This document shows, piece after piece, positions 33,189-41,922 of a stretch of DNA of 64,000 nucleotides; the stretch's first letter is position 1, and the number at the start of each line of letters is the position of its first letter. Position numbers and translations under genes: made by a program. This DNA is from Roseofilum reptotaenium CS-1145 (lineage in GTDB: Bacteria; Cyanobacteriota; Cyanobacteriia; Cyanobacteriales; Desertifilaceae): assembly GCF_028330985.1 (NCBI RefSeq), contig NZ_JAQMUE010000112.1, positions 1 through 64,000 of the forward strand, written 5' to 3'. The notes beneath the pieces were generated by a model that ran no database searches, was not told the origin of the DNA, and saw nothing but the letters and a program-made list of their open reading frames with translations.

Positions 33189-33876
33189 TTTTAAGGTGGG
33201 CGTAGATAACGTCATCTTTTCCGTTGATAGCGTCCTCAACCGACTCCTCGTCCTCCTAGTGATGCGTCATGAAGACCCCTATCTCAATCAATGGAGTTTA
33301 CCCGGAACCCTCGTCCGTCGCTCCGAATCCCTTGAACAAGCAGCCTATCGCATTCTCTCAGAAAAAATTCGCGTCCAAAATCTCTATCTGGAACAACTCT
33401 ATAGCTTTGGTGACCCTGGACGCGATCCGAGGGAAGCGCCCGATCAATATGGAGTTCGGTATCTTTCGGTCAGTTATTTTGCCTTAGTGCGTTTTGACGA
33501 AGCTCAACTCATTGCCGATGGAGTCAGTGGTATTGCTTGGTATCCCATTCATCAAGTGCCAGACCTAGCATTCGATCACAATCAGATCCTAGAATATGGC
33601 TACAGACGTTTACGCAACAAATTGGAATATAGTCCCGTGGCCTTCGATGTCCTACCGGAGATGTTCACCCTCAACGACTTGTATCAGCTCTACACTGCGG
33701 TGTTAGGGGAAAATTTTTCAGACTATTCTAACTTCCGCGCTCGGTTGCTGAAGTTGGGATTTCTCTATGACACAGGGGTGAAAGCATCACGGGGAGCAGG
33801 AAGACCTGCAAGCCTTTATCGATTTGATGCGGAAGCGTTCGATTTACTAAAAGATAAACCCATGGTGTTTATTTGA
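33142..33876 (+). CDS. Nudix-domain transcription factor, NrtR-like
   Basis: A 244-residue protein with a Nudix domain (WSLPGTLVRRSESLEQAAYR, residues about 53-72, with the Nudix helix running on through ILSEKIRVQ). The canonical REXXEE core is altered to RILSEK, so hydrolase activity is doubtful. After residue 165 follows a winged-helix segment (TLNDLYQLYTAVLGENFSDY, then GAGRPASLYRFD). This is the architecture of NrtR repressors, which sense ADP-ribose or NAD-related ligands and control NAD synthesis genes. It sits among pncB, nadD and nadE, which fits. ATG at 33142 lies inside the end of nadD. A longer frame to 32956 is just nadD read in another frame. Confidence 0.82.
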   Translation: MPESHSKQTHKEPLADFKVGVDNVIFSVDSVLNRLLVLLVMRHEDPYLNQWSLPGTLVRRSESLEQAAYRILSEKIRVQNLYLEQLYSFGDPGRDPREAPDQYGVRYLSVSYFALVRFDEAQLIADGVSGIAWYPIHQVPDLAFDHNQILEYGYRRLRNKLEYSPVAFDVLPEMFTLNDLYQLYTAVLGENFSDYSNFRARLLKLGFLYDTGVKASRGAGRPASLYRFDAEAFDLLKDKPMVFI

Positions 33877-33889
33877 TGAGTGCGATCGC

Positions 33890-34618
33890 ATGACTAAAAT
33901 CTACAATAACCCCGGACAAATCCATCAAGCCGAACGGATTGAAGTAACAATTCGTTATCAGTTTAATGAAAAGGAATATCTTTGGCAACTGCTGAAGTCA
34001 GGTCGAGTGTTAATGGAGGGCAAAGCTCTCGATGAATCAGGCGATCGCTTGCTATTTCTGGGAGAAGCAGTTTTACAGATGATTGCCGCTGATTGTTGTT
34101 ATGAACGACCCAAAGCTTGGATTGAATTTCTAGAACCGAAAACCTTGGGACAATTAGCCGAGCAATTGGAAGTAACCAATTGGATACAAATTCGGGTCGA
34201 TCATCCCGGACACTGGTCCGATGAACGGTTGATTCATTTAGGAGAGTTCCTAAAACTGCTCACGGGTCTCATTTACCTCGATTGTAATTTTTATCAGGTT
34301 CGGGATTGGTTTGTGGGGCAAGTCATTGGAATTGATAATCCCCTCATTCCCCCAAATTATCCGGGGAGTGGTTTACCCTATCGCGATTTCTCTCATTTGG
34401 GCAAATCTGCCTTAAACTTAATTGCCAGTGATTACTTATTTGCTCGATTTCCCGGAGTACCCAAAGAGGTCTTATGTCATATTCGAGAAGGGTGTAAGGA
34501 AAAAATGCTAGATCTGGGTGAATTCGAGGAAAAAACCTTGGGAAAACACTATGTAAAAGGTCGATTTATTTTTGTGAGAAATAAGTTAATTTCTTTGATT
34601 CAAAAAGCTGAAAAATAA
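33890..34618 (+). CDS. Degenerate RNase III-like protein, possibly two tandem domains
   Basis: A 242-residue protein. Residues 51-145 (GDRLLFLGEAVLQMIAADC to LLTGLIYLDCNF) follow the RNase III domain pattern ERLEFLGDAVL ... DAFEALIGAIYLD. The catalytic residues are changed: second Glu to Leu55, Asp to Glu59, later Asp to Glu119, Glu to Lys122. Residues 165-215 (RDFSHLGKSALNLIASDYLF, then ARFPGVPKEVL) resemble the start of a second RNase III domain, also without the acids. There is no double-stranded RNA-binding domain. Cleavage is unlikely. An RNA-binding or structural role is possible. It lies 13 bases after the NrtR-like gene, with a HIP1 site directly at its start, and 105 bases before nadE. 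This family assignment is from pattern reading and is tentative. Confidence 0.55.
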   Translation: MTKIYNNPGQIHQAERIEVTIRYQFNEKEYLWQLLKSGRVLMEGKALDESGDRLLFLGEAVLQMIAADCCYERPKAWIEFLEPKTLGQLAEQLEVTNWIQIRVDHPGHWSDERLIHLGEFLKLLTGLIYLDCNFYQVRDWFVGQVIGIDNPLIPPNYPGSGLPYRDFSHLGKSALNLIASDYLFARFPGVPKEVLCHIREGCKEKMLDLGEFEEKTLGKHYVKGRFIFVRNKLISLIQKAEK

Positions 34619-34703
34619 GTAGCTTGTTTAAATTAAATCCTATTTTCTTGTCTTCAGGATATGGTGACAACTAGGGTTTCTTTGTACCCAATTCCCCATT
34701 ACC

Positions 34704-34716
34704 AGCGCAAAGCGCT
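34704..34716. repeat. Palindrome AGCGC-AAA-GCGCT
   Basis: A dispersed palindrome 7 bases before the nadE start codon, where a ribosome site would normally be. Confidence 0.55.
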
Positions 34717-34723
34717 ATAAGTT

Positions 34724-36421
34724 ATGAAAATTGCTATCGCTCAACTCAATCCCACGATTGGTGATTTAGAAAAAAATGCCCAAATGATCCTCAAATCAGC
34801 AGAAATTGCTGCTGCTCAGGGCGCTCTAGTCTTGCTCACGCCTGAATTATCTCTTTGTGGTTACCCTCCCCGTGATTTGTTAAATTATCCAGTTTTCGTT
34901 GATAAAATGAATCACTTAATCGAAGATTTAGCTCAGAAAATCCCACAAAATTTGATAGTTTGTGTGGGGACAGTAACCCGAAATGTAGCCGCAACTAAAC
35001 AAGGAGGAAAAGAATTATTTAATAGTGTTGTAGCTCTCTACAACGGAGAAATTTTAGCTGAATTTCATAAACGATTGCTACCAACCTATGATGTCTTTGA
35101 TGAAGACCGTTACTTTGAAGCGGGCCATGAAAGTCAAGTGTTAGTCATACAGACGGATCGAGTCAATCTGAGGATTGGAGTCACCATTTGTGAGGATTTA
35201 TGGAATGATGAACAATTTTGGGGAAAGCGGTCTTATCCCATTAATCCTTTGGCGGATTTAATGGATAAAAATGTGGATATTGTTGTTAATCTATCTGCCT
35301 CCCCATATAGCTTAAATAAGCCAGGGTTAAGACGCTCGATGTTAAGCTATAGCGCCAGTCGATATCAAGTCCCGATTCTTTATGTGAATCAGGTCGGTGG
35401 TAATGATGATTTGATTTTTGATGGTCATAGTTTGGCGGTCAATAAAACAGGAAAAGTTGTGGCTCAGTTACAAGGATTTAAGTCTGATTTTCAAGTCCTC
35501 ACTTTCGATCAAAAACAGCAGGATTTGCTGGGCGATTCTCAACCTCTTTCTGAGGATGAAAACTTGGAGATTTGGTCAGCATTGGTATTAGGAGTTCAGG
35601 ACTATGCTCGTAAATGTGGGTTTGGTCAAATTGTGTTGGGATTAAGTGGAGGAATTGATTCTGCTTTAGTCGCAGCGATCGCCGCAGAAGCGATCGGTCC
35701 GTCTGAAGTTCTCGGTGTCCTCATGCCTTCCCCGTATAGCTCAGAACACTCGATTACGGATGCTCTGCAATTGGCTCAAAACCTCGGTATTCAAACCCAA
35801 ACCCTTGCCATTGGGGACTTAATGAGCGGTTTCGATCGCACCCTTGAACCCCTATTTGCTCAAACAAAACCCGGTGTAGCGGAAGAAAATATCCAATCTC
35901 GCATTCGGGGAAACCTGTTAATGGCGATCGCCAATAAATTTGGTCATCTGCTTCTCTCTACCGGTAATAAATCGGAGATGGCGGTCGGATATTGCACACT
36001 CTACGGAGATATGGACGGCGGTTTAGCGGCGATCGCCGATGTTCCCAAAACCCGCGTTTATAGCCTCTCTCGTTGGCTCAACCAGCACTCAGGAAAAGAA
36101 CTTATCCCCGAACATATCTTAGTTAAACCCCCCAGTGCCGAACTCAAACCCAATCAATGCGATCAGGATTCTCTCCCCGATTACGATACCCTCGATGATA
36201 TTCTCCAGCGTCTCATCCACGATCATCAATCCCCGGAGGCGATCGCCGAGGCAGGTCACGATCCAGCCATCATCAATAAAGTGTTACACTTGGTCAAACG
36301 GGCTGAATTTAAGCGTCGCCAAGCGCCTCCTGGCTTGAAAATCACCTCCAGAGCCTTCGGTACAGGATGGCGAATGCCGATCGCCGCCAAAGGTATTCCC
36401 AGTCTAACGAGTAAAGAATAA
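34724..36421 (+). CDS. nadE: Glutamine-dependent NAD+ synthetase
   Basis: Amidates deamido-NAD to NAD, the last step of the pathway, using ammonia released from glutamine. The 565-residue protein has an N-terminal nitrilase-type glutaminase (Glu41 in LTPELSLCGYP, Lys in FHKRLLPTYDVF, Cys in GVTICEDLW) and a C-terminal N-type ATP pyrophosphatase (GLSGGIDSALVAAIAAEA, then STGNKSEMAVGYCTLYGD). Both halves look complete. The gene ends the NAD island. A short palindrome sits in place of a clear ribosome site. Confidence 0.95.
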   Translation: MKIAIAQLNPTIGDLEKNAQMILKSAEIAAAQGALVLLTPELSLCGYPPRDLLNYPVFVDKMNHLIEDLAQKIPQNLIVCVGTVTRNVAATKQGGKELFNSVVALYNGEILAEFHKRLLPTYDVFDEDRYFEAGHESQVLVIQTDRVNLRIGVTICEDLWNDEQFWGKRSYPINPLADLMDKNVDIVVNLSASPYSLNKPGLRRSMLSYSASRYQVPILYVNQVGGNDDLIFDGHSLAVNKTGKVVAQLQGFKSDFQVLTFDQKQQDLLGDSQPLSEDENLEIWSALVLGVQDYARKCGFGQIVLGLSGGIDSALVAAIAAEAIGPSEVLGVLMPSPYSSEHSITDALQLAQNLGIQTQTLAIGDLMSGFDRTLEPLFAQTKPGVAEENIQSRIRGNLLMAIANKFGHLLLSTGNKSEMAVGYCTLYGDMDGGLAAIADVPKTRVYSLSRWLNQHSGKELIPEHILVKPPSAELKPNQCDQDSLPDYDTLDDILQRLIHDHQSPEAIAEAGHDPAIINKVLHLVKRAEFKRRQAPPGLKITSRAFGTGWRMPIAAKGIPSLTSKE

Positions 36422-36492
36422 GAAAGACGGAAAGCACGATCAGAGGTTTTAAGACATGATCCAGAACGTGACTCAAAATCCCCAAAAGCTAT

Positions 36493-37374
36493 TCACGTCT
36501 GATTGCGTAACTTCGGGTTCACCCACTCATTCAATCCTTCACCCACTAAGGATAACCCCACCACCATCAACGTCATCGCCATGCCAGGAAAAAGGGCAGT
36601 CCACCAAATACCTGTGGGTAGAACTTCTAGGGCTAATCTGAGATCGTGTCCCCATTCCGGAATGTCTTCAGGTAACCCTAAACCGAGAAATCCTAAACCC
36701 CCTAATGTCATGATCGCATCGGCTCCATTGAGGGTAAATAATACGGGCACGCTTTGAATCACATTGAGAAATAAATAGCGGGTTAAAATGCGCCAAGTCG
36801 AAGCTCCCATGGCTTGCGCTGCTTCCACATAGAGTTCCGTTTTGACGCTGATCGTGTCGTTGCGAACGACACGATAATATTGGGGGACATAGGCAATACT
36901 GAGGGCGATCGCCGCATTCAAAATTCCTCGTCCCACCACAAACGCTAACGTAATTGACAACAACAAGCCCGGCAACGTATAAAGGGTATCCATGGCGAAT
37001 AAGACGACGCGATCGAACTTCCCCCCCTTATAACCACTCACCAACCCCAGAGGAACGCCCACCATAATACTCAGGAGCGTGGCTAAAATCACCACTTTCC
37101 AAGCCGCTTGCGCTCCAAACAAAGTACGAGAAAACACATCATAGCCCAACCGGGTTGTACCAAACCAATATTGGCCAGAAGGTGGTGCTTGGGGCGGGTT
37201 CATCAGCGCTTCTGTGGGATCTTGCAACCATCCCCAAGCCTGGAAAACCGGGGCAAATAAGGCAACAATCAGGAAAAATAGGGTAATGATCGTCCCGATC
37301 GCCATTAACCGCATCGAAAGATTCGGCGATCGCCCCACCAACCGAGAAAACCATCCAGACTTAACAGAAGCCAT
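36493..37374 (-). CDS. Peptide/nickel-type ABC transporter permease (DppC/OppC family)
   Basis: A 293-residue inner-membrane permease. N-terminal helix IGTIITLFFLIVALFAPVF, then the OppC N-terminal signature YWFGTTRLGYDVFSRTLFGA, about five more helices, and the EAA motif EAAQAMGASTWRILTRYLF that contacts the ATPase. Members import dipeptides, oligopeptides or nickel. Partner genes (dppB, binding protein, ATPases) are not adjacent in this window, so the transporter's genes appear scattered, as often in cyanobacteria. A metallochaperone-like gene lies just upstream on the same strand. Confidence 0.88.
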   Translation of the reverse strand: MASVKSGWFSRLVGRSPNLSMRLMAIGTIITLFFLIVALFAPVFQAWGWLQDPTEALMNPPQAPPSGQYWFGTTRLGYDVFSRTLFGAQAAWKVVILATLLSIMVGVPLGLVSGYKGGKFDRVVLFAMDTLYTLPGLLLSITLAFVVGRGILNAAIALSIAYVPQYYRVVRNDTISVKTELYVEAAQAMGASTWRILTRYLFLNVIQSVPVLFTLNGADAIMTLGGLGFLGLGLPEDIPEWGHDLRLALEVLPTGIWWTALFPGMAMTLMVVGLSLVGEGLNEWVNPKLRNQT

Positions 37375-37377
37375 AAT

Positions 37378-37572
37378 TTAAGCTACCGTATGGCCAGCCG
37401 CCGTAATTGCGCCATGGATCTCCTGCTCTGACGATCCTGTTTCCACCGTCACCGCTTTCGTTTCCAAGACAATATTCACTTGGGCGCTACTGTCTGTTTT
37501 GGCGATCGCCTTCTTCACTGTATCCACACAACCCTCGCAAACCATTGACGGAACCTTAAACTCCAACTTCAT
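37378..37572 (-). CDS. Heavy-metal-associated (Atx1-type) metallochaperone
   Basis: A 64-residue ferredoxin-fold HMA domain protein beginning MKLEFKVPSMVCEGCVDTVK. MVCEGC is the metal-binding MxCxxC loop, and the beta-alpha-beta-beta-alpha-beta pattern runs to GAITAAGHTVA. Such proteins deliver Cu(I) to P-type ATPases. ATG at 37572 is chosen because the domain begins there. An upstream in-frame ATG adds 20 unrelated residues. It precedes the permease gene by 3 bases on the same strand, so the two may share an mRNA. Confidence 0.88.
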   Translation of the reverse strand: MKLEFKVPSMVCEGCVDTVKKAIAKTDSSAQVNIVLETKAVTVETGSSEQEIHGAITAAGHTVA

Positions 37573-37727
37573 AAATTTAACCCTTACATTACTCAACCCT
37601 AGTATTGTGTCATCCCCCGCGCTACCAAGCAATCTCCCGATCGCCCCATCCCCCTATCCCCCCATCCCCTTTCCTGGTACTCTAGTGTCCGACTGGCCCT
37701 TAATTCAATTCAACTAAAAAAATCCTT

Positions 37728-39641
37728 ATGACCATTATTGCCGACAACTTCGCTATTGATATCAATAGCTACAAAGCTCTCACCCTCGACCCCAGCCAAC
37801 CCCAACTCACCGACGAACAACGGGAAGCCCTCAAATACAACATTCAACTCTGTCGCGATACCCTCATCTTCTTCACCGCAACCGGTGCAGCCAAAGGTGT
37901 CGGCGGACACACAGGTGGACCTTACGATACCGTACCTGAAGTCATGATTCTCGATGCCTTCTTCCGGGGAGCGCCTGATAAATTTGTCCCCATCTTCTTC
38001 GATGAAGCTGGACACCGTGTCGGAACCCAGTACCTCATGTCCGTCCTTAATGGAGACATGCCAGCGGAAAAACTGCTCCACTATCGCGAAGCCCATCACC
38101 ACCTCCCCGGACACCCCGAACTCGGTTTAACTCCCGGTGTAAAATTTAGTTCTGGACGTTTAGGTCATATGTGGCCCTACGTTAATGGAGTTGCCCTAGC
38201 CAACCCTGGCAAAACAGTCTTCTGTCTCGGTTCCGATGGTTCCCAGCAAGAAGGAAACGACGCAGAAGCTGCCCGGCTAGCCGTCGCCCAATACATCAAT
38301 GTCAAACTGATTATTGATGATAACGATGTCACCATTGCCGGCAATCCATCTAAGTATTTACCCGGATTTAACGTTGCCCAAACCCTTGCCGGTCATGGCG
38401 TGAAAATTCTCGAAGGCAATGGAGAAGACATTGATGACCTCTACGGTCGTCTCTGCGAAGCTATCAATACTCCTGGCCCTGTTGCAGTGATTAACAAGCG
38501 TCCCATGTGTCCTGGTATCGAAGGACTCGAAGGATCGAATCACGGTCATGATGTCATTTCCTTAAAATTGGCACTGCAATATTTAGAACAACGGGGTCAT
38601 ACCGCCGCTGTTGAATACCTCAAGGCTATTGAAAAACCTTCACAAAGCTATACCTTCCTCGGTTCTAGTGACAAAGTTGGCTCGAACCGGAATGTCTTTG
38701 GAGAATCTGTAGTTGCCATCCTCGGACGCATGAGTGAAGAGGAGCGCAAGCAAAATGTTCTCTGCGTTGATAGCGACTTAGAAGGCTCCTGTGGCTTAAA
38801 CAAAATCCATGCAGCTCATCCAGAGATCTTTGTCAGTGGCGGCATTATGGAGCGGGGGAACCTCTCTGCGGCTGCTGGGTTTGGCATGGAGAAAGGCAAG
38901 CAAGGGATTTTTGCTACCTTCAGCGCCTTTCTAGAGATGTGCATCTCCGAAATTACCATGGCTCGCCTCAACTATTCTAATCTCCTCTGTCATTTCTCCC
39001 ATGCGGGAATTGATGACATGGCAGACAATACCTGTCACTTCGGCATCAATAATCTGTTTGCCGATAATGGGTTAGATGATGGCTATGAAACCAGGGTTTA
39101 TTTCCCAGCCGATGCCGGACAAATGAAGGCTTGCGTGGAAGCAGTTTTCCCTCAACCGGGACTGCGGTTTATTTTCTCCACTCGTTCTAAAGTGCCCTTC
39201 TTACTCGATAGTGAAGGTAAGGAACTCTATGGTGAAGGCTATACCTTTACCCCTGGCAAAGATGAAGTGATTCGCGAAGGAACTGCCGGTTATATTGTCA
39301 GCTTTGGGGATGGTCTCTATCGCGCTCTAGATGCAGTTGAGCGGTTGAAGCAAGACGGTATTGATGTGGGTTTAATTAATAAATCCACCCTCAATGTAAT
39401 CGATGAAGAGATGATGACCAAGGTCGGAAATGCTCCCTTTGTCTTGGTGGTTGAATCCTTTAACCGCAAAACGGGTTTAGGTAGCCGGTTTGGTTCCTGG
39501 TTACTGGAGCGGGGATTAACACCGAAATTTGCTTATTTGGGTGTGCATAAGGAAGGATGCGGTGGACTGTGGGAACAGTTCCCCTATCAAGGCATTGACC
39601 CCGTTGGCATTATGGATAAGGTGAAGGCGTTAGTCGGTTAA
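37728..39641 (+). CDS. Transketolase-family thiamine-diphosphate enzyme
   Basis: A 637-residue protein of the transketolase fold. N-terminal half: GGHTGGPYDTVPEVMIL, AGHRVGTQYLMSVL and the thiamine-diphosphate motif GSDGSQQEGNDAEAARLA to IDDNDVTIAGN. Middle: the pyrimidine-binding domain with AAAGFGMEKGKQGIFATFSA. C-terminal: the transketolase C domain with FVLVVESFNRKTGLGSRFG. It differs from classical Calvin-cycle transketolase (about 670 residues, GHPG and PMGCAP-like motifs), so the substrates are uncertain. This variant is frequent in cyanobacteria. It is transcribed alone and followed by a hairpin terminator. Confidence 0.82.
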   Translation: MTIIADNFAIDINSYKALTLDPSQPQLTDEQREALKYNIQLCRDTLIFFTATGAAKGVGGHTGGPYDTVPEVMILDAFFRGAPDKFVPIFFDEAGHRVGTQYLMSVLNGDMPAEKLLHYREAHHHLPGHPELGLTPGVKFSSGRLGHMWPYVNGVALANPGKTVFCLGSDGSQQEGNDAEAARLAVAQYINVKLIIDDNDVTIAGNPSKYLPGFNVAQTLAGHGVKILEGNGEDIDDLYGRLCEAINTPGPVAVINKRPMCPGIEGLEGSNHGHDVISLKLALQYLEQRGHTAAVEYLKAIEKPSQSYTFLGSSDKVGSNRNVFGESVVAILGRMSEEERKQNVLCVDSDLEGSCGLNKIHAAHPEIFVSGGIMERGNLSAAAGFGMEKGKQGIFATFSAFLEMCISEITMARLNYSNLLCHFSHAGIDDMADNTCHFGINNLFADNGLDDGYETRVYFPADAGQMKACVEAVFPQPGLRFIFSTRSKVPFLLDSEGKELYGEGYTFTPGKDEVIREGTAGYIVSFGDGLYRALDAVERLKQDGIDVGLINKSTLNVIDEEMMTKVGNAPFVLVVESFNRKTGLGSRFGSWLLERGLTPKFAYLGVHKEGCGGLWEQFPYQGIDPVGIMDKVKALVG

Positions 39642-39667
39642 TTCTGATCGCCAATGGGCATAGAAAT

Positions 39668-39694
39668 CGGGTTTCTGCAAGAAACCCGGTTTCT
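39668..39694 (+). terminator. Probable terminator after the transketolase-family gene
   Basis: CGGGTTTCT and AGAAACCCG form a 9-bp stem with a 3-base loop (39668-39688), followed by GTTTCT. The T-run is short, so efficiency is uncertain. Confidence 0.6.
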
Positions 39695-39927
39695 CGACAC
39701 ATTAATTGAGTTTATTTTTTCCGATCATGCATTAGAAATAGTTTTAGTTTTCATCTAAGGAGCCTCCATATTGAAGTGAGAGAGTAACAGAAGGTATAGT
39801 TGCAGGTGAGAAGGTTTCCCCCTACTCCTGTCAGGGCACTTTCTCCTCTAAGGGGAAATCATCCGTTATTCTAGAGATCGTAGAGAGTGAAAACCAGTAT
39901 ATCGACCAAGGGTAAACTAAACAGAAC

Positions 39928-40749
39928 ATGGATATTACGGAGAAACTCAACCGTCTACAGACCCTATTTACTCAAATGGATCGGGCGCTGATTGCCTATT
40001 CTGGGGGGATTGATAGTACATTGGTGGCAAAAATTGCCTACGATCGCCTGGGCGATCGCGCCCTAGCAATAACGGCTGAATCCCCGTCTCTGTTGCCGGA
40101 AGATCTAGAGGAGGCTAAGGTGCAGGCGGCGGCGATCGGGATTACCCATAAAATTGTCCAAACCCACGAAATGGACAATCCTAACTATACGTCGAATCCG
40201 ATCAATCGTTGCTATTTCTGTAAAAGTGAACTCCACGATACTCTAAAACCCCTAGCCGAAGCCTGGGGTTATCCGTATGTTATTGATGGGGTGAATGGAG
40301 ATGATTTACAGGATTATCGCCCCGGAATTCAAGCCGCAAAAGAGCGAGGAGCGCGATCTCCATTAGCCGAAGTTGGCGTAACCAAAGCTGAAGTACGAGA
40401 ACTCTCCAAATATCTGCAACTTCCCTGGTGGGATAAACCGGCTCAACCTTGTCTGAGTTCTCGCTTTCCCTACGGCGAAGAAATTACCCTCTCTAAATTA
40501 CAACGGGTAGGACGAGCCGAGCGCTATTTACGGCAACTCGGCTTAACCCAAGTTCGGGTACGCTCGGAAGGGGAAAGTGCCAGAATTGAACTCCCCCCAG
40601 AACAGATTCAATCCTTTGTTCTCTCCACCCATTTACCGGAATTGGTGAAACAGTTTCAAGATTTTGGTTTTCTCTATGTCACCCTCGACTTAGAAGGCTA
40701 TGTCAGCGGCAAACTCAATCGCGTATTGGGGGAAGTCACGAAGATTTAG
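39928..40749 (+). CDS. larE: LarE-type sacrificial sulfur transferase
   Basis: A 273-residue PP-loop ATPase: AYSGGIDSTLVAKIAYDRLG is the ATP pyrophosphatase motif, followed by AITAESPSLLPEDLEEAK. LarE adenylates the nickel-pincer cofactor precursor of lactate racemase and supplies sulfur. Three cysteines stand out, RCYFCKSE (CxxC) and QPCLSSRFPYG. This resembles the three-cysteine LarE class that binds a [4Fe-4S] cluster rather than sacrificing one Cys. larA, larB and larC are not in this window, so the client enzyme is unknown. Confidence 0.85.
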   Translation: MDITEKLNRLQTLFTQMDRALIAYSGGIDSTLVAKIAYDRLGDRALAITAESPSLLPEDLEEAKVQAAAIGITHKIVQTHEMDNPNYTSNPINRCYFCKSELHDTLKPLAEAWGYPYVIDGVNGDDLQDYRPGIQAAKERGARSPLAEVGVTKAEVRELSKYLQLPWWDKPAQPCLSSRFPYGEEITLSKLQRVGRAERYLRQLGLTQVRVRSEGESARIELPPEQIQSFVLSTHLPELVKQFQDFGFLYVTLDLEGYVSGKLNRVLGEVTKI

Positions 40750-41024
40750 CTAAAACGTTAAACACAAACAAAAAAATCTATAGCAGTGAAAGAGTTGATT
40801 AGGATAGTGAGGCTATGGTTTGAGGCAAGAGGCAATAGAAAATTTCCTAACTCTCCTTTCTCAGCTATATCTTTCTCTATTTTCCGAACAACTGTGGTTG
40901 CACTCTGATTCTTGATGGGAGTGTCGTTAACTGTCATCAGAAAAACTTCTCCCGATCTTGGAAAGTAGAAAAAGATGGATAGAATAGAAATTATTAATAT
41001 CCTTATTCGTAAGTTAAGGCAATC

Positions 41025-41900
41025 ATGATCGTCTCCATTCTTTCCTGGAAATTTAACTATTTCTTTAGACTAGCGCAAGAAATTGGCTATTCAAACTTTT
41101 TATACCGTTATGGATTGCGTGGATTCCATAAGATCCTCAAACTCAATCAAAAAATGGTTTTATTCAACAATGTGGAAATGATATTACCTTTTGGAAGTCG
41201 GTTTGGTACAGAGCTTTTCCTCAAAAGAGAGAAGTTGGATTGGGGATCAGAAGCTTTATTAACTCAGTTTTTAGATCGGGAAAAAATATTTATTGATGTC
41301 GGTGCAAATATTGGATACTACAGTTTGCTTGCAGCTCCACTATCGCGTGAAGTTTATGCCTTTGAACCCGATCCAAGAGTCATTAAAATTCTAGAAGATA
41401 ATATTTCACAGTTTCAAAATTGTCACATTGTGAAAGAGGCACTGTACTCTGAAGTGGGAACCATGGAAATTTCTTTGAAAGCCATGCCTGAACTGAATTC
41501 ACTGGTGAGAACTAAGATAGAAGATGAAGTTGAAAAAATGACGGTCAAAGTTAACACTTTAGAAAATTTTATGACTGAGTTTCCTTCAGTAAAAGTTGCC
41601 GGAATTAAGACAGATGCTGAAGGCGCAGATTTTGAGATTTTATTAGGCGCAAAAAAACTGCTTTCCCGAGATCAACCCTTGGTTTTATCTGAGGCTTACC
41701 CCAATACAAAACTACTAAATTTCATTGAATCTATTGGCTTTTCGTGTTATGCATTCGTGAAGCCAAAAAGCAAGGAGAATCATCAATCTAAGCCTCAATT
41801 GATGAGAATTCAAGAACAGCCGAAGAAGTACCGAACTAAAATGATTTTTATAGTTCCTGCTAGACTAGTGGCAGAGTTTGAAAAAATAGCAAATTCCTAA
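41025..41900 (+). CDS. FkbM-family methyltransferase
   Basis: A 291-residue protein with an S-adenosylmethionine site FIDVGANIGYYSLLAAPLS (the DVGANxG signature), VYAFEPDPRVIKILEDNI for the second motif, and IKTDAEGADFEILLGA, the FkbM hallmark near the active site. FkbM enzymes O-methylate sugars or polyketides. An N-terminal stretch of about 60 residues (LSWKFNYFFRLAQEIGYSN) is extra. It stands upstream of the TPR-CheB pair with 22 bases between, but functional linkage is unclear. It has noticeably more AT than its neighbours. Confidence 0.85.
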   Translation: MIVSILSWKFNYFFRLAQEIGYSNFLYRYGLRGFHKILKLNQKMVLFNNVEMILPFGSRFGTELFLKREKLDWGSEALLTQFLDREKIFIDVGANIGYYSLLAAPLSREVYAFEPDPRVIKILEDNISQFQNCHIVKEALYSEVGTMEISLKAMPELNSLVRTKIEDEVEKMTVKVNTLENFMTEFPSVKVAGIKTDAEGADFEILLGAKKLLSRDQPLVLSEAYPNTKLLNFIESIGFSCYAFVKPKSKENHQSKPQLMRIQEQPKKYRTKMIFIVPARLVAEFEKIANS

Positions 41901-41922
41901 TACAGCAGTTCCCCCGATCGCT

